A stretch of 64,000 bases of DNA from the NCBI GenBank assembly GCA_013423325.1, contig BLJB01000126.1, positions 62,001 to 126,000 on the forward strand. Direction: 5' to 3'. Shown here piece after piece: positions 22,710 through 33,149 of the stretch; within the stretch, counting starts at the first letter, position 1; the number at the start of each line of letters is the position of its first letter. Made by a program: the position numbers and the translations under genes. Under the pieces are notes generated by a model, which did no database searches, was not told the DNA's origin, and worked only from the letters and a program-made list of their open reading frames with translations. Origin of the DNA: Usnea hakonensis. Its lineage: Eukaryota; Ascomycota; Lecanoromycetes; Lecanorales; Parmeliaceae.

Positions 22710-22969
22710 GAGGACGGGAGAGGGCGATGAGGGTTTATGGTGAATCGGTACAGACAAAAGCGTTGAGTGCGGTAGGCCAAGCGTATGACGGGAGAAAAGG
22801 GGAAAAGAGGGGTGGAAATGTCGTTTGGTCCAGAAGTATATATAGTCTACCATAATATCTGCACCAAGGCCAGCTATTACCTCCAGACAGCTGCGATGGA
22901 ATAAAAGCTTTAAAACTTCATCACATCTAATCCTGTACCTTTCACCAACATCGAGTCCTGCTCAAAACG

Positions 22970-23879
22970 TTAGCCCTTGAAACCTCGACCCCCATGTCCG
23001 TCATAACTCACAGATACAGAGACGGGAAGCCACGAAGACACGATGCGCACTATCGAAGCATACCCCCCTCTCCAAATGGGACCATTTGCTCCTCCCAAGA
23101 CATCCCCCACGACCTTTTCCGCAAAGACAGATGGCGTCATCTGCGGCGTCCCACCCTCACCCTTGGCACGAGCCGCAATCTCCTTCTCGACGCTCTTATA
23201 CCTTGATGTCTGTGGGAGCTTGAACTGCGCGCCCGCAGCAAAGGTGTTTGTGCTCACACCCCCCGTTTGAACTGTCACGACCTTGACACCAAAGGGAGCC
23301 AGTTCGAGGCGAAGCGTGTCGGAGATAGCGGTCACCGCCGCCTTGGAGCCAGTGTAGAGCCCTTTGCCACCCTTTTCTATCAGCCGAAAACTCCCCCGCT
23401 CCCTCAACCCTCCCGCGAGAAAATTCATCATGGTCTTACTCACCGATCCACGGCGTGTTCAAATTCGCAGCAACAGAACTGATATTTACGATCGAGCCTT
23501 TCGCGGCGATGACGAAGGGCGAAAAGGCCTGGGTAACGCGAAGGGTGCCCCAGACATTGATCTCGTACATGCCCTTTGCGACCTCGAGATCGACGTCCAG
23601 TATCGGCATCGCGAATGTCTGCCCGGCGTTGTTGACCAGAACTTCGAGCTTCCCGCCCGTCTGGGCTTCTACTGCCTGGAGGGCAGCTTGAACGCTGGAC
23701 GGGGAGGTGGGATCAAGGGTGAGGAGGGTGATGTTGGGGATGTTGCTCAGGTGGGACATCTTGGCTGGGTCGCGGGCGGTCGCGAAGACATACATGTTGC
23801 GTTGATGGAACGCGGATACTAGTGCGGAACCGATGCCTCCGGAGCTGCAGCCGGTGATGAGGACTGTTTTGAGGGCCAT
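22970..23879 (-). CDS. Short-chain dehydrogenase/reductase (AYR1-like)
   Basis: Predicted complement of join 22970-23361, 23444-23879; 828 bases, 275 residues, phases consistent across one GTGAGT intron. It is a classical SDR: TGCSSGGIG cofactor motif (9-17), NNAG (83-86), NISS with catalytic Ser (134/135), and YTGSK with Tyr148 and Lys152. VFATARDP after beta-2 suggests NADPH. Sequence style and the tail after GGVSTNTFA fit the fungal NADPH-dependent 1-acyldihydroxyacetone-phosphate reductase type, with a hydrophobic end near SIVRIVSSWLPVSV. It might act in lipid synthesis or as a general carbonyl reductase. Position beside the metabolic region could be chance. Confidence 0.83.
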
Positions 23880-25018
23880 TGTATTGAACGATGGCTCATG
23901 AGGTTTGAGGACGTTTACGTGGGCACGGCGGTGGGCATGAATTGTAGGTGTGGCTACGACTGCATAGGAGAAGAGCTTGGACGATTAGTGTAGGGGAAGG
24001 GGGAAGAAGAGCTGCCTACTTTCCTTCCATGGTAAGGTACCTAAGGTAAGGTACCTACCTACCTTACCTAGGCAAGGTAAAGTAGGTAGGGTTATGAACA
24101 GAAATGGATTACGGGAACGAGCGGCTCCGACAACACGGCGATTTGTCGACAACACGGCGATTTGTAATGCTTTTGCATGAGAATACGTCGCGTTGCGTTC
24201 GACTTCTCACAAGGTTGCTCAAATGGAGAGCACACATGCAGACTAGACGGACGGTGATGCAAGGGAGCTGCTAAGAGAATTGAGACATCATGACACTGCA
24301 CTGGATATATGTTGTAGTCATGCGCATATCACGTAAGCATGTTTCTATTGAAAGAACTGAAATTAAATGATTCGATAGTACTGTGTTACAAGGATTCAAG
24401 TCGATCTACGGGTAGGTACAGTAAAAAAGGTAAAGTAAAGTACATAAGGTAGGTCCCGAGGATGAGTGACCCCCCCGCAGTAGCGCCGGGAGACTTTTGC
24501 TACCCACCCTTGTAGGTGTACCTTACTAAGGTACCTGCGAAATTACCTACACACTTTTCAAGCGAATATACCCCTATCACCAAGTTCATTGAGAAACTAG
24601 AGAATTAGCGAAAAACTAAGCACCCCCCCTATTAAAAATAGGTATAATAAATACCTACTATATTTTTATCCCTATAATACACCTTGTTATTAAATTAAGA
24701 CTATAATATCGCGATTTATATTTATATTTTAATTTTTTTTTTGAGGTTATCTTTACGGCCTCTATCGGCCTCGTAATTACTAAATATAGGTTACTACTCA
24801 GTACAAGAGGGGTAGGTACATCGTGGAGATCTTCATGTCACATTAATTACAGACTGTCATTTCAAAATAATGTGACTGATCAGAACCAGATGCGTTCGCG
24901 GCGGATGCATCTTCAGCGGTTACTGATCATGGTTTGAGCTAAGGGATTTCGCTTTACTTGATAATAACTCCTGACGACTCAAGTCTACCAAGTGCTCATT
25001 GGTGCAAGATAAGCCCCT
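23880..25018. other. AT-rich spacer with TACCT/AGGTA-type repeats
   Basis: Around 24000-24090 and 24400-24560 the DNA is packed with GGTACCT, AGGTAAGGTA and TACCTACCT words on both strands. From about 24600 to 24800 it becomes strongly AT-rich. The pair CGACAACACGGCGATTTGT is repeated in tandem near 24128-24164. No gene supported. Confidence 0.5.
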
Positions 25019-25596
25019 TTACACGTTTCTGATAGGGTCAAATACAGCCCTGCCTTCGGTAGTCCCCGTGCGAGTCTCTCCAGCTTTCTCGGTGGGATTC
25101 GGCGGGGTCGAAGGTTGCACTGTTTGCTGTGCTGATAATGTATTAGTTAAGAACAGACAACCTGGACTTACTAACGGCAAACCTTTTCGGGACTTGTTAT
25201 TGTTACGCTTGATAGCTGTGTGTACGATCCAGGCAGCAAATCCATCAACCGCAAGAGCTTCTATCATCTTTTGGCGACTCTCTTGATCCTCCGAACCCTT
25301 ATTGACGTAATAATCCTTGAGCACTTTTATCGGCAATAAGGTGTTAGCCTGTTTGAGCGAGACATTCCCATCGTATATGGTCTGACAGATCTCCTGAGCC
25401 TTGCTCTACAGACTGAATATTAGCATAGAAATATGAAGCCATGACCAATACTCACATTCATTGAACGCCACAGTGATAGATAATCGTTGGATTCCATACC
25501 AATCTTTCGTCTAACAGAGCGTACATCCTCACCTAATTGAACTACTACCATGACTTGAACTTCAGACCCTTTGATTTGCGTTGAGTTGTTGTTCAT
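25019..25596 (-). CDS. Small spliced gene, unknown family
   Basis: Predicted complement of join 25019-25126, 25172-25405, 25456-25596; 483 bases, 160 residues, each exon exactly in phase 0. Introns have GTGAGT and GTAAGT donors, and branch sites GCTAAT and ACTAAT. The protein starts MNNNSTQIKGSEVQVMVVVQ, continues with VRSVRRKIGMESNDYLSLWR and SKAQEICQTIYDGNVSLKQA, and ends in a Thr/Pro/Gly-rich tail. It has a mostly helical, charged character. I recognise no domain. The coherent gene structure inside an AT-rich, gene-poor stretch argues for a real gene or a recently silenced one. Its intron 2 could also be retained. Confidence 0.5.
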
Positions 25597-26991
25597 GATG
25601 TGTAAAAGTTTAGATTATCCGGGAGCCTACCTGAGTCCCCCCCACTTTTATTAACGCTAGTTACTGGCGACAGATTCGGCGAATTTCTGGAATTTCCGAA
25701 ATTTCTAATTATGTTGCTGCAGCTAAAAAAGCCCGCTTCGAATAAGATATGCAGACTTGCGGATAAGACGTTGGTGCGCGCGTTGAACCCCAAAGTGTAA
25801 GCTGTTGAGCCTCGGTTGCAATTCATAAATGTCCTTTCAGGAGACGTGGATTATCACAGCAGGGGTCGATGTAAAAGGGGCATATATAGATAGGATAAGG
25901 ATGACATGTGGATAGAGATACTGGTGGAACAGTGCTCGAAATAATCAAGCTGGATACTATTGTATACGAGTTGCCCGCACCTCCTTTAGCTAGGATTAAG
26001 CCTTCGACGCTTACAGACAGAGTCTTCCACGTGAGGCCGCTTGGCGTTATCTGTTGGCTTATGATCATATTGTATAAGCTATAGATCCTCAAGACAATCT
26101 TTAGCTATAGCTCTCGATCCGGACTCGGGGTTAAATAGCTTCTATAGAAACTTTATTACCAAATCTGAAATTAGAAATCGCGCTAATTTTTTCTAAGGGC
26201 TCCCGGGGTAGTCCCCCCCCCGGAAGCGTCCCCTAAAGTTGAAAAACTTCCACTTGGATTGGATTGGAATTCATACTCGTGTCTATCTAACTATGTGAAA
26301 GATAATTACGGGAANNAACCTTTGTAGCATTACTGCTACCAGGGTGAAAAACCTTACCGTGCTCCTGCTTGTCTCTGCTATTTTGAGTCTGCATACCACC
26401 TTCGACTGCTACCGCTCGGTACCCCCTGTGCTCGTGTTCCTCTACCCTCTTAAAACTTCCACTTAATACTAACTTTATTAAATGTTAATATTTTCTATAG
26501 ATTTTAAATTTCTAATTAGACAATCTATATTAAATTTAAATATTTTTTATTTAGAATCTAAATATAATATATATATACTCTAAGGAATAAATAATTAAAT
26601 ATCTATAAGATGGGTGTAATAGTCCGATAAAAGTATATTATCCCTATAGAATTCATGTTATATATCCATGGATATCGATAGCCCATGGCTGTCATGCAAC
26701 ACATGTGTAACCGAGGAACCTTACTAAATTTGGGGGGGTGTACGCCTTGGGGAAGAGGGTGTACGAATAGGCCTGGCCTTAATATATGTGAGCTATATAC
26801 TCTGTCCACGTTCCGACAGCTCTGGGGCTATGTCACTTGTATATTCACTGACCTTTCCGGGGGTAAGGTACCGGGAGCAAATTTCATGCCTAAAGTAAGC
26901 AAATTGAACCCCACCTACAATTTTCACAATATCATCTTCGAACCACCCGCCGTCTAATCCTCCTTTTGCCTTCTCAGACGGCTCTTGTAGC
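25597..26991. other. AT-rich, gene-poor region with an assembly gap
   Basis: Very AT-rich from about 26460 to 26660, with long A/T runs, and C-rich patches near 26210 and 26730. No gene recognised. The low GC and lack of genes fit an old repeat degraded by mutation, but I see no recognisable element core. Confidence 0.45.
26315..26316. other. Two-base assembly gap (nn)
   Basis: Two undetermined bases interrupt the sequence in the AT-rich region. Confidence 0.99.
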
Positions 26992-28885
26992 ATGGATCCC
27001 ATATCGGCTGCAGGTCTCGGTCTTAGTATTACGGGCCTTGCCCTTCAAGTATTCGCTGGCTGCGTCAAAGGTTTGTGCAACATGAATCATATCCATACCG
27101 GATCATAGCACGTAGCCAATATCCCAAATCCCTTTATCATCGCTCCGGCTCAAAGTACTATGATAGAAAACAACAAGAACTGAATCAAAAACATTAGGCT
27201 ACCAGCTCTTCGCAGACGCGCAAGATATGCCGGCCACATACCAGCATCTGCGCGTCCGATTGCGTCTAGAGCAAACGCGGTTCCTCAACTGGGGCGAGAA
27301 GATCGGCCTCGTGGAAGAGATGCTGGATAATCCTAGTCGTATATTGATGCAGAACCGAAACGTGATAATTGACCTCATGCTAGAGATCCAGGCACTTTTT
27401 AGAGATACGACGGTCATCGAGTCCAAGTTTGACAACTTGGCGCCTGCAAAAAGGACGGCAGGCAGGTCATCGTCGGAGACGAGTTTTGAGAGAAGGTTTC
27501 CCAAGGGCACGGACACCATGCTCAAGAAAACGCTGAGCTTTCTGGAAAAAGCGCCCCAATTTCCCAAGAGATTTCATTGGGCGCTGGTGAAGCAGGACTG
27601 CTTTGAGGATCTGATTAAGAAACTGATCGGGTATAATAATGCGGTGGAGGCGTTGCTGGATAGCTCGGCGGTGGAACAGCTCAAGTCGATGCAGGTGCAG
27701 ACGTACATGGCGATTCTGCAGCTGAATAGCAATGTGGATGAGCTGAAGCAGATTTCTATGGCGATGCAGGTCAAGACGGCGAGGGATTGGGGGGACCGCA
27801 GCATGCCGACTTCACGGAGGCCTGAAGAGGGCCAGCGGGATAAGGATGATGGTAATGCTAATTTGGCGTGTCTCGCGGATTTCAAGGCCCAGCAGATCTC
27901 GCTAGAAGAGGGCAGTTTGACTTTGGAGCCGGTGGATAGCAGTGAGGTAATTCTACAAGAACAGGATTCTGATAATGTGCGCTCCGAAGCTTTGTTTCGG
28001 GGGAAGCTTGTCTGGATCGAATGGAAGCACTACGAATTGGATAATAATCCCCAATCTACTTGGAACAAGACTATCAGAGATCGCATCAAAAAGCTAGCTA
28101 TATTACTGGGATCGGAGAACAAGCCGGAACAATTTGGCGCTCCGCAGTGTCTAGGATATTTCGACGACGAAGCCGAAGAGCGCTACGGATTCCTATTCGC
28201 CAAACCGACAGGTGTCCCAGCTACCACGCAGGCTGTCTCGCTTCTGAAGCTCATAACACGTTCCGAGAAGCCATCTCTCACGAAGAGGATCGTACTCGCA
28301 CACGCACTAGCCAGCTGCGTCATGTATCTACACTCTGTCAATTGGCTCCATAAAGGTCTTCGAAGTAACAATGTCATCTTCTTCCCCACCGAGGGAGCGA
28401 CACCTCAATATTCTAAACCGCTCATCGGCGGCTTCGAGTATGCTCGTCCTGACCTCCCCGAAGAGGAAACCGAGCCCCCGCCTCACCACTCAGAACACGA
28501 TATTTACCGGCACCCTGCCGTCCTTGCACGCACCATGTCACGCTCACAGAAAGCCCACGATGTCTATAGCTTGGGAATCGTGCTGGTGGAGATTGCGTGT
28601 TGGCGGTCCATCGACGAGATTATGCAGATACCAAAGGGACCCGAGAAAGCGGTCAAGTCTCGAGTTCGGAGAGTGAGAGGGTTGCTGCTTCAAGGAAGTT
28701 ATATGAGCTCTATCGAGGGAGAGGTCGGTGAGGCTTACGCGGCAGTGGTGAAGAGGTGTCTTGCTGGAGGGGTGGAGCTTGGTATTGAACAGAATGCCCA
28801 GGAAATGGATGCCGAGGTTGGCGCCCACATGCAGGAAGTCTTCTCGCAACATGTTGTCAGTAGACTCGGTAATATTAACATTTAA
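26992..28885 (+). CDS. HeLo-domain protein with C-terminal pseudokinase
   Basis: Predicted join 26992-27070, 27198-28885; 1,767 bases, 588 residues. The first exon supplies MDPISAAGLGLSITGLALQV, joined to FAGCVK-GYQLFADAQDMPA; this and RLRLEQTRFLNWGEKIGL are the signature of a HeLo (prion-inhibition and propagation) domain spanning about 1-220. HeLo domains are helical membrane-permeabilising death effectors in HET-S-type systems. After a linker, residues about 285-575 have a kinase-like fold. The catalytic HRDLKPxN is replaced by HKGLRSNNVIFF and DFG by GGFEYARPD, so activity is unlikely. A late HDVYSLGIVLVEIACW matches kinase helix F. Death domain plus pseudokinase resembles the plan of animal MLKL. 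It ends 110 bases from the convergent kinase-ankyrin gene. Confidence 0.85.
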
Positions 28886-28995
28886 TTGTTTCATGAGCAT
28901 GTAGTAAGAAGCAGAGAACAGTATACATAGATTCCGATAGCGGACATGGTTCGGTAAAGCAACATATCTCCAGTAAACAACACCACGTGAGGCAG

Positions 28996-31900
28996 TCAAC
29001 CCTCTTTCCTAGCCTTCTTCGCCGCTTGCAGTAATCTAAAAATCTCCATATGGCCATTCTTCTTCGCTATTGTCATTGGGGTCTCTCCCAGCAAGCTCCC
29101 GGTAAACATCGGAATTGTCCGTGTGGAGATTTTTACGGGATACTCGAGAAGGAGTTTTACAAGCTCAATCTGTCCGTCCCACGCCGCACGATGGAGGAGT
29201 GAGCAGTGGCCGGTCTTGACTTCCTGACCTCCATTTGGATCTGCACCATGTTCTAGGAGCACTTTTATTACCTCGAGCCTATCAGGAAAGGGTTGTTTGT
29301 TGAAATAGGCGTGTATGATAGGGGGTTGGGGTGTCCTTTGACTAGAAAAAACATCTGAAATTGAAGCGTCGCCAATGCAACGAGCTTCAATATCTACAGA
29401 TTTTCTGCAGTTCTCCATAAAGTATTTGACGACCGATAGCTGCGCATACTTGCATGCACGATGTAGTGCAGTTTCGCCATTTACAGGCGTTGAAATGAGG
29501 CTGTAATTAGCTTCCTCTATCAGGTACCTGAGAACCCCGAGATGCCCAAATTGTGCTGCAAGGCTGAGTACTGGCCACCAATTTTCCCCCACTCCTGCGT
29601 CGTTCAAGTATTTTACTGCCCATAGGTGGCCCCTTTCAACGGCTTTCCATAAACATTCGCCTCTAGAGGATATGTTGTTCAAAGCTCCGGCATCGACCAT
29701 GAGCTCGAAGAGAGCTTGATATCCGTCACCCCAGTCGAGAATGTATAGGGGCGGGGTGAGATTATCAGCTTCTGTATATGTGTTTGTATTGATCGGAAGA
29801 CCGTCTCCTATCATTCTGACCACCAGCGTCGTAATGCTTTCTGGGTCCTTTTCGGAGATTAGGCGGGAGAAATCCTCAGCCTCGTAGGATTGTATCAAAG
29901 CGGAGTCTTTCATCACGTCCCCAACAAATTGCCTAGGTGAATGCCAGCTTTGCGCATTGATAAATGGGAAACTGCGAATCATAGTATTTTTGTCGCTGCC
30001 TTTCGCGTTACCTTCCCCGCCGCCTTCCTTGCCACCGTCCCTGCTGCTATTGGTCTGTTTTTCTTTGTCGGTCCATTCTCCCATGCCATTCATGGCCGGG
30101 TTATTCACAAGGTATAGATGTTCCGAAGAGGCTAGGGTCGCATCCGTGGAACTCAGGCTTGGAATTGAAGCAGCTCGGGCATTTAGAGTCAATATTGGCA
30201 TCGAAGCGACTTCACTCGCCGTCATCCGCGGCAGAGCATCTGGAGTTGCGGATACCTTTTCTGCAACGACTAAAGCATTACTTTCATCAGCATTTGATAT
30301 CTCAATACTTGTTCGATGCTCAGTGGTCATGTTGGGCGGTATCGGAGGTGGCCGTTCCGGGAGCGATGGAATTGTCTGGCTCTTTTCTGGGACTCCCCGG
30401 ATCAGCATACCTCCTGACGAGGAGCTTTGCATTTGATCATTGTCCACTACGGTATCGCATCTCTGTTCCCATATAGCATCACTATTTGGCGATCCTTTGG
30501 TGAGCGTCTGCGTCCTACGGTCTTTAGAAAACAACGGAAAGGGGGTAATCATCCGACTTTCGCTTGTTGAGGCTGTGACTGAGGGTTTGCTCAATACCGC
30601 CATAGGTGGCTTTACATCTATATCCATGGCGGTCTCGATGGGATTTTGATCGGTCTTAGGTACCTCTTTAGTATTCGAATCCTTTCCCCTTTCATCTGGG
30701 ACGATTGTGATTGAGCCTCGTCCTTGCTCGACTATTACAGAGTCCGCAAGTGTATCTCCTGTAGTTTCATCATGAGCCTTAGAGATTTCAGATGACCCAG
30801 TATTGGACACATTGTTTCTTCCGGACAGACTGTACGCCTCATTTGAAGAACCCTCTACGGGTGTATGGGAATTCTGTCCAATCATTGGCTTTCGGAAATG
30901 AGGGACCGCAGCAGTCCTTACTGACTCTTGTGGTGAAATAATCTCGATGGCTCTTTGGTATGCTGTAACCGGGAGCCCATCAGGCGCTTTATTGTACGTC
31001 TCGGTGACGAAGGCCTCAGTTGCTCTTGCGTGCGCTCCCATGGGTATTGTTGGTCTTGCACCCATAGGCGTTTCTGGTTCAAAGATAGCCTTTTGGATAG
31101 CTGTTGGATGACTAGTGGATGATAGATGATTTGAATTTTTCTCTACCATAGCATCCTCTGTACCCGATTCAGCTTTTCGCCTTGATGAATCTGTTGTTAA
31201 TGGAGATGTGAGTGGAGACGTGGCTGGAGATGTGATTTCATCATCCAGATTTTCAGCCCATAGGTCGCATCCGGAAGCACTACCGTGGGAAGAATCAGCA
31301 TCATTGCCTATGTAACAGCATTCACCGCAAAACAAATTGGATCCCGAGTCTGTTTTGCCAATTTGTCTGGTAATTTCACCACGTAAATCATTCGCACTTG
31401 GCCGGCAGTCAGGATCGCGGTGCATCATCAAAAGTGCCCAATGAAGAGGCAGATTGTCACTCTCCGGAACGAGCTTCCACAATTCCTCTGACCATGCTTG
31501 GATTGCTAGAAGGCACTGATAGAACTTGTACGTATCATGGAGCTTCTTAAAATATTGACGCATGTCATGTACTGTGCGGCCCTTAAGAACGGAACACATC
31601 TCTAAGAAGACACAGCCTAGAGACCAGATGTCGGAAGTTGAGTTTCGCTTCTCGTAGTTTGCCACCTCGGGTGCGCAATAGATCCAGCTTTTGCCTGTAT
31701 CTTCCGTAGTCGTGCTTCTTGTCAGAGTATTCCAGTCCAGTGAGATACCAAAGTCTGCGAGATAGACACAGCCACTTTTGATGAGAATGTTTTCAGGTTT
31801 GATATCTCGATGGCGGATCTTGGAACCGTGGAGATATTGTAGTCCTGTCGCAAGACAGCCAAAGAATTTTCTGAGCAAATTCAGATTCTCTAGTCCTTCA

Positions 31901-32801
31901 GAGACCTGGACGTAGAACTCGGCCAAGTTGCAGTCCGCAACAGGTGACAGGATTAAACCGAAATACTTCGTATCGGTGTAGCTTGCCACCTTCACTCTAG
32001 TCAGTAGAAGTATCGAGAAGATGTCTTGAATCAACTCACTAGCTCTATACAATGATGATGCTCTACCCTCTTGAGTACCTGCAGCTCGGTCGTAAAACTC
32101 TGAATCTCGCCTTTGCTCTCGTGGCTTCTCCACCGCAGGAAACGTTTTCTGGCAAACTCTCGGCGGCTGAAAGGACTGAAGATCTTATCGACTGTACCCG
32201 AACCCCCTTTTCCCAGTGTTTCTTTTACCTCAAACGGAAAAGAATCCTCGCGACCGAAATGCGTATGTCTCTTGTTATCATTTTTCTCGAGATCGACAGC
32301 CTTGGTCAAAATCAAGATTTGTACCTCCAGGAACTTGGCGCGCAACGACGAGCTGAGGTTCTTTGGTACGGTGGAGGTGTTGAACGGAAACCAGATATCG
32401 CTGGTCCCTTCATCGAGTATTTTGTCAAGCTCCTGTAGTTGACCGATGATACGGAGAACCGTATAAAGCCTTGGTGCTTCGCTCCAAGTCATGCGTCCCG
32501 CTTCTCTCAAGTGTCTGGATATTTCAAGCACGTCCCAATCCGAATATCGAGATGGTGGTTTATCATTTAGTATGAAAAAATCCGAGAGCTTGGAAGGCCT
32601 CAGGGGAGGAGAAAAGGGCGTGGGACTCTCTCGCCCAGGGGAACTTCTTGACTGTGCTGCAGGCCGTAAGGATAAGGATTGTTGGAAACCTGCAAAAGAC
32701 GTACGCTGTCGTTGAGTCGCATCGGCGCTGCTGACATCAGACTGTCCGGTGTTTAGATGATCAGGAGAGAAGCTGGAAGGTTTATTGGGAGTGTTTGCCA
32801 T
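28996..32801 (-). CDS. Serine/threonine kinase with C-terminal ankyrin repeats
   Basis: Predicted complement of join 28996-31989, 32040-32801; 3,756 bases, 1,251 residues. The kinase domain (about 190-510) looks active: glycine loop LGKGGSGTV (197-203), Lys near 219 in FARKRF, HRDIKPENI (314 on), ADFGIS (DFG 333-335), YCAPEVANYE and SDIWSLGCVFLEM. A long Ser/Thr/Pro-rich linker (about 540-950) follows. The C-terminal 280 residues carry ankyrin units such as SLAAQFGHLGVLRYLIE, GETALHRACKYAQLSVVKYF, LLHRAAWDGQIELVKLLLE and GETPMTIAKKNGHMEIFRLL. The intron was placed at L-VASYTDTKYF, with a TACTGAC branch site. Kinase-ankyrin fusions of this kind are expanded in filamentous fungi. The substrate is unknown. 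Confidence 0.85.
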
Positions 32802-33149
32802 CGTATATTCCGCCGGCACGGTGGGAAAATTCCAAGTAAGAAAGCGGGGCAATTGGTTTATTATGCCGCAGCTGGGAGTACGAGGCTGAAAAGTAATGTG
32901 CCGCTTCCGGGACAATGGTACGCGGTTCTCGCCATGATTATGGTGATGGGAAGGGGAACCTGATTGGAAACAAGCTAGTTGTGCATGCATGAGGCTTACC
33001 ACTTTTACCGCCTTAGACTGATTGTGAACAAGGGTGAACACCCAATAGTTTGCGCCGCTTCCTTTTGCAGCCTGATCACATACCGAGACCATCTAATCTC
33101 TACGAGTTACAGGAAAGAATCAAAATGAAGATCTAATACAGCTAAAGGA
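32802..33149. promoter_or_regulatory. Bidirectional promoter between two kinase genes
   Basis: Only 348 bases separate the start codons of the divergent kinase-ankyrin and kinase-TPR genes. The minus-strand frame stays open upstream to about 33092, so a longer N terminus is possible. No specific element is recognised. Confidence 0.4.
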
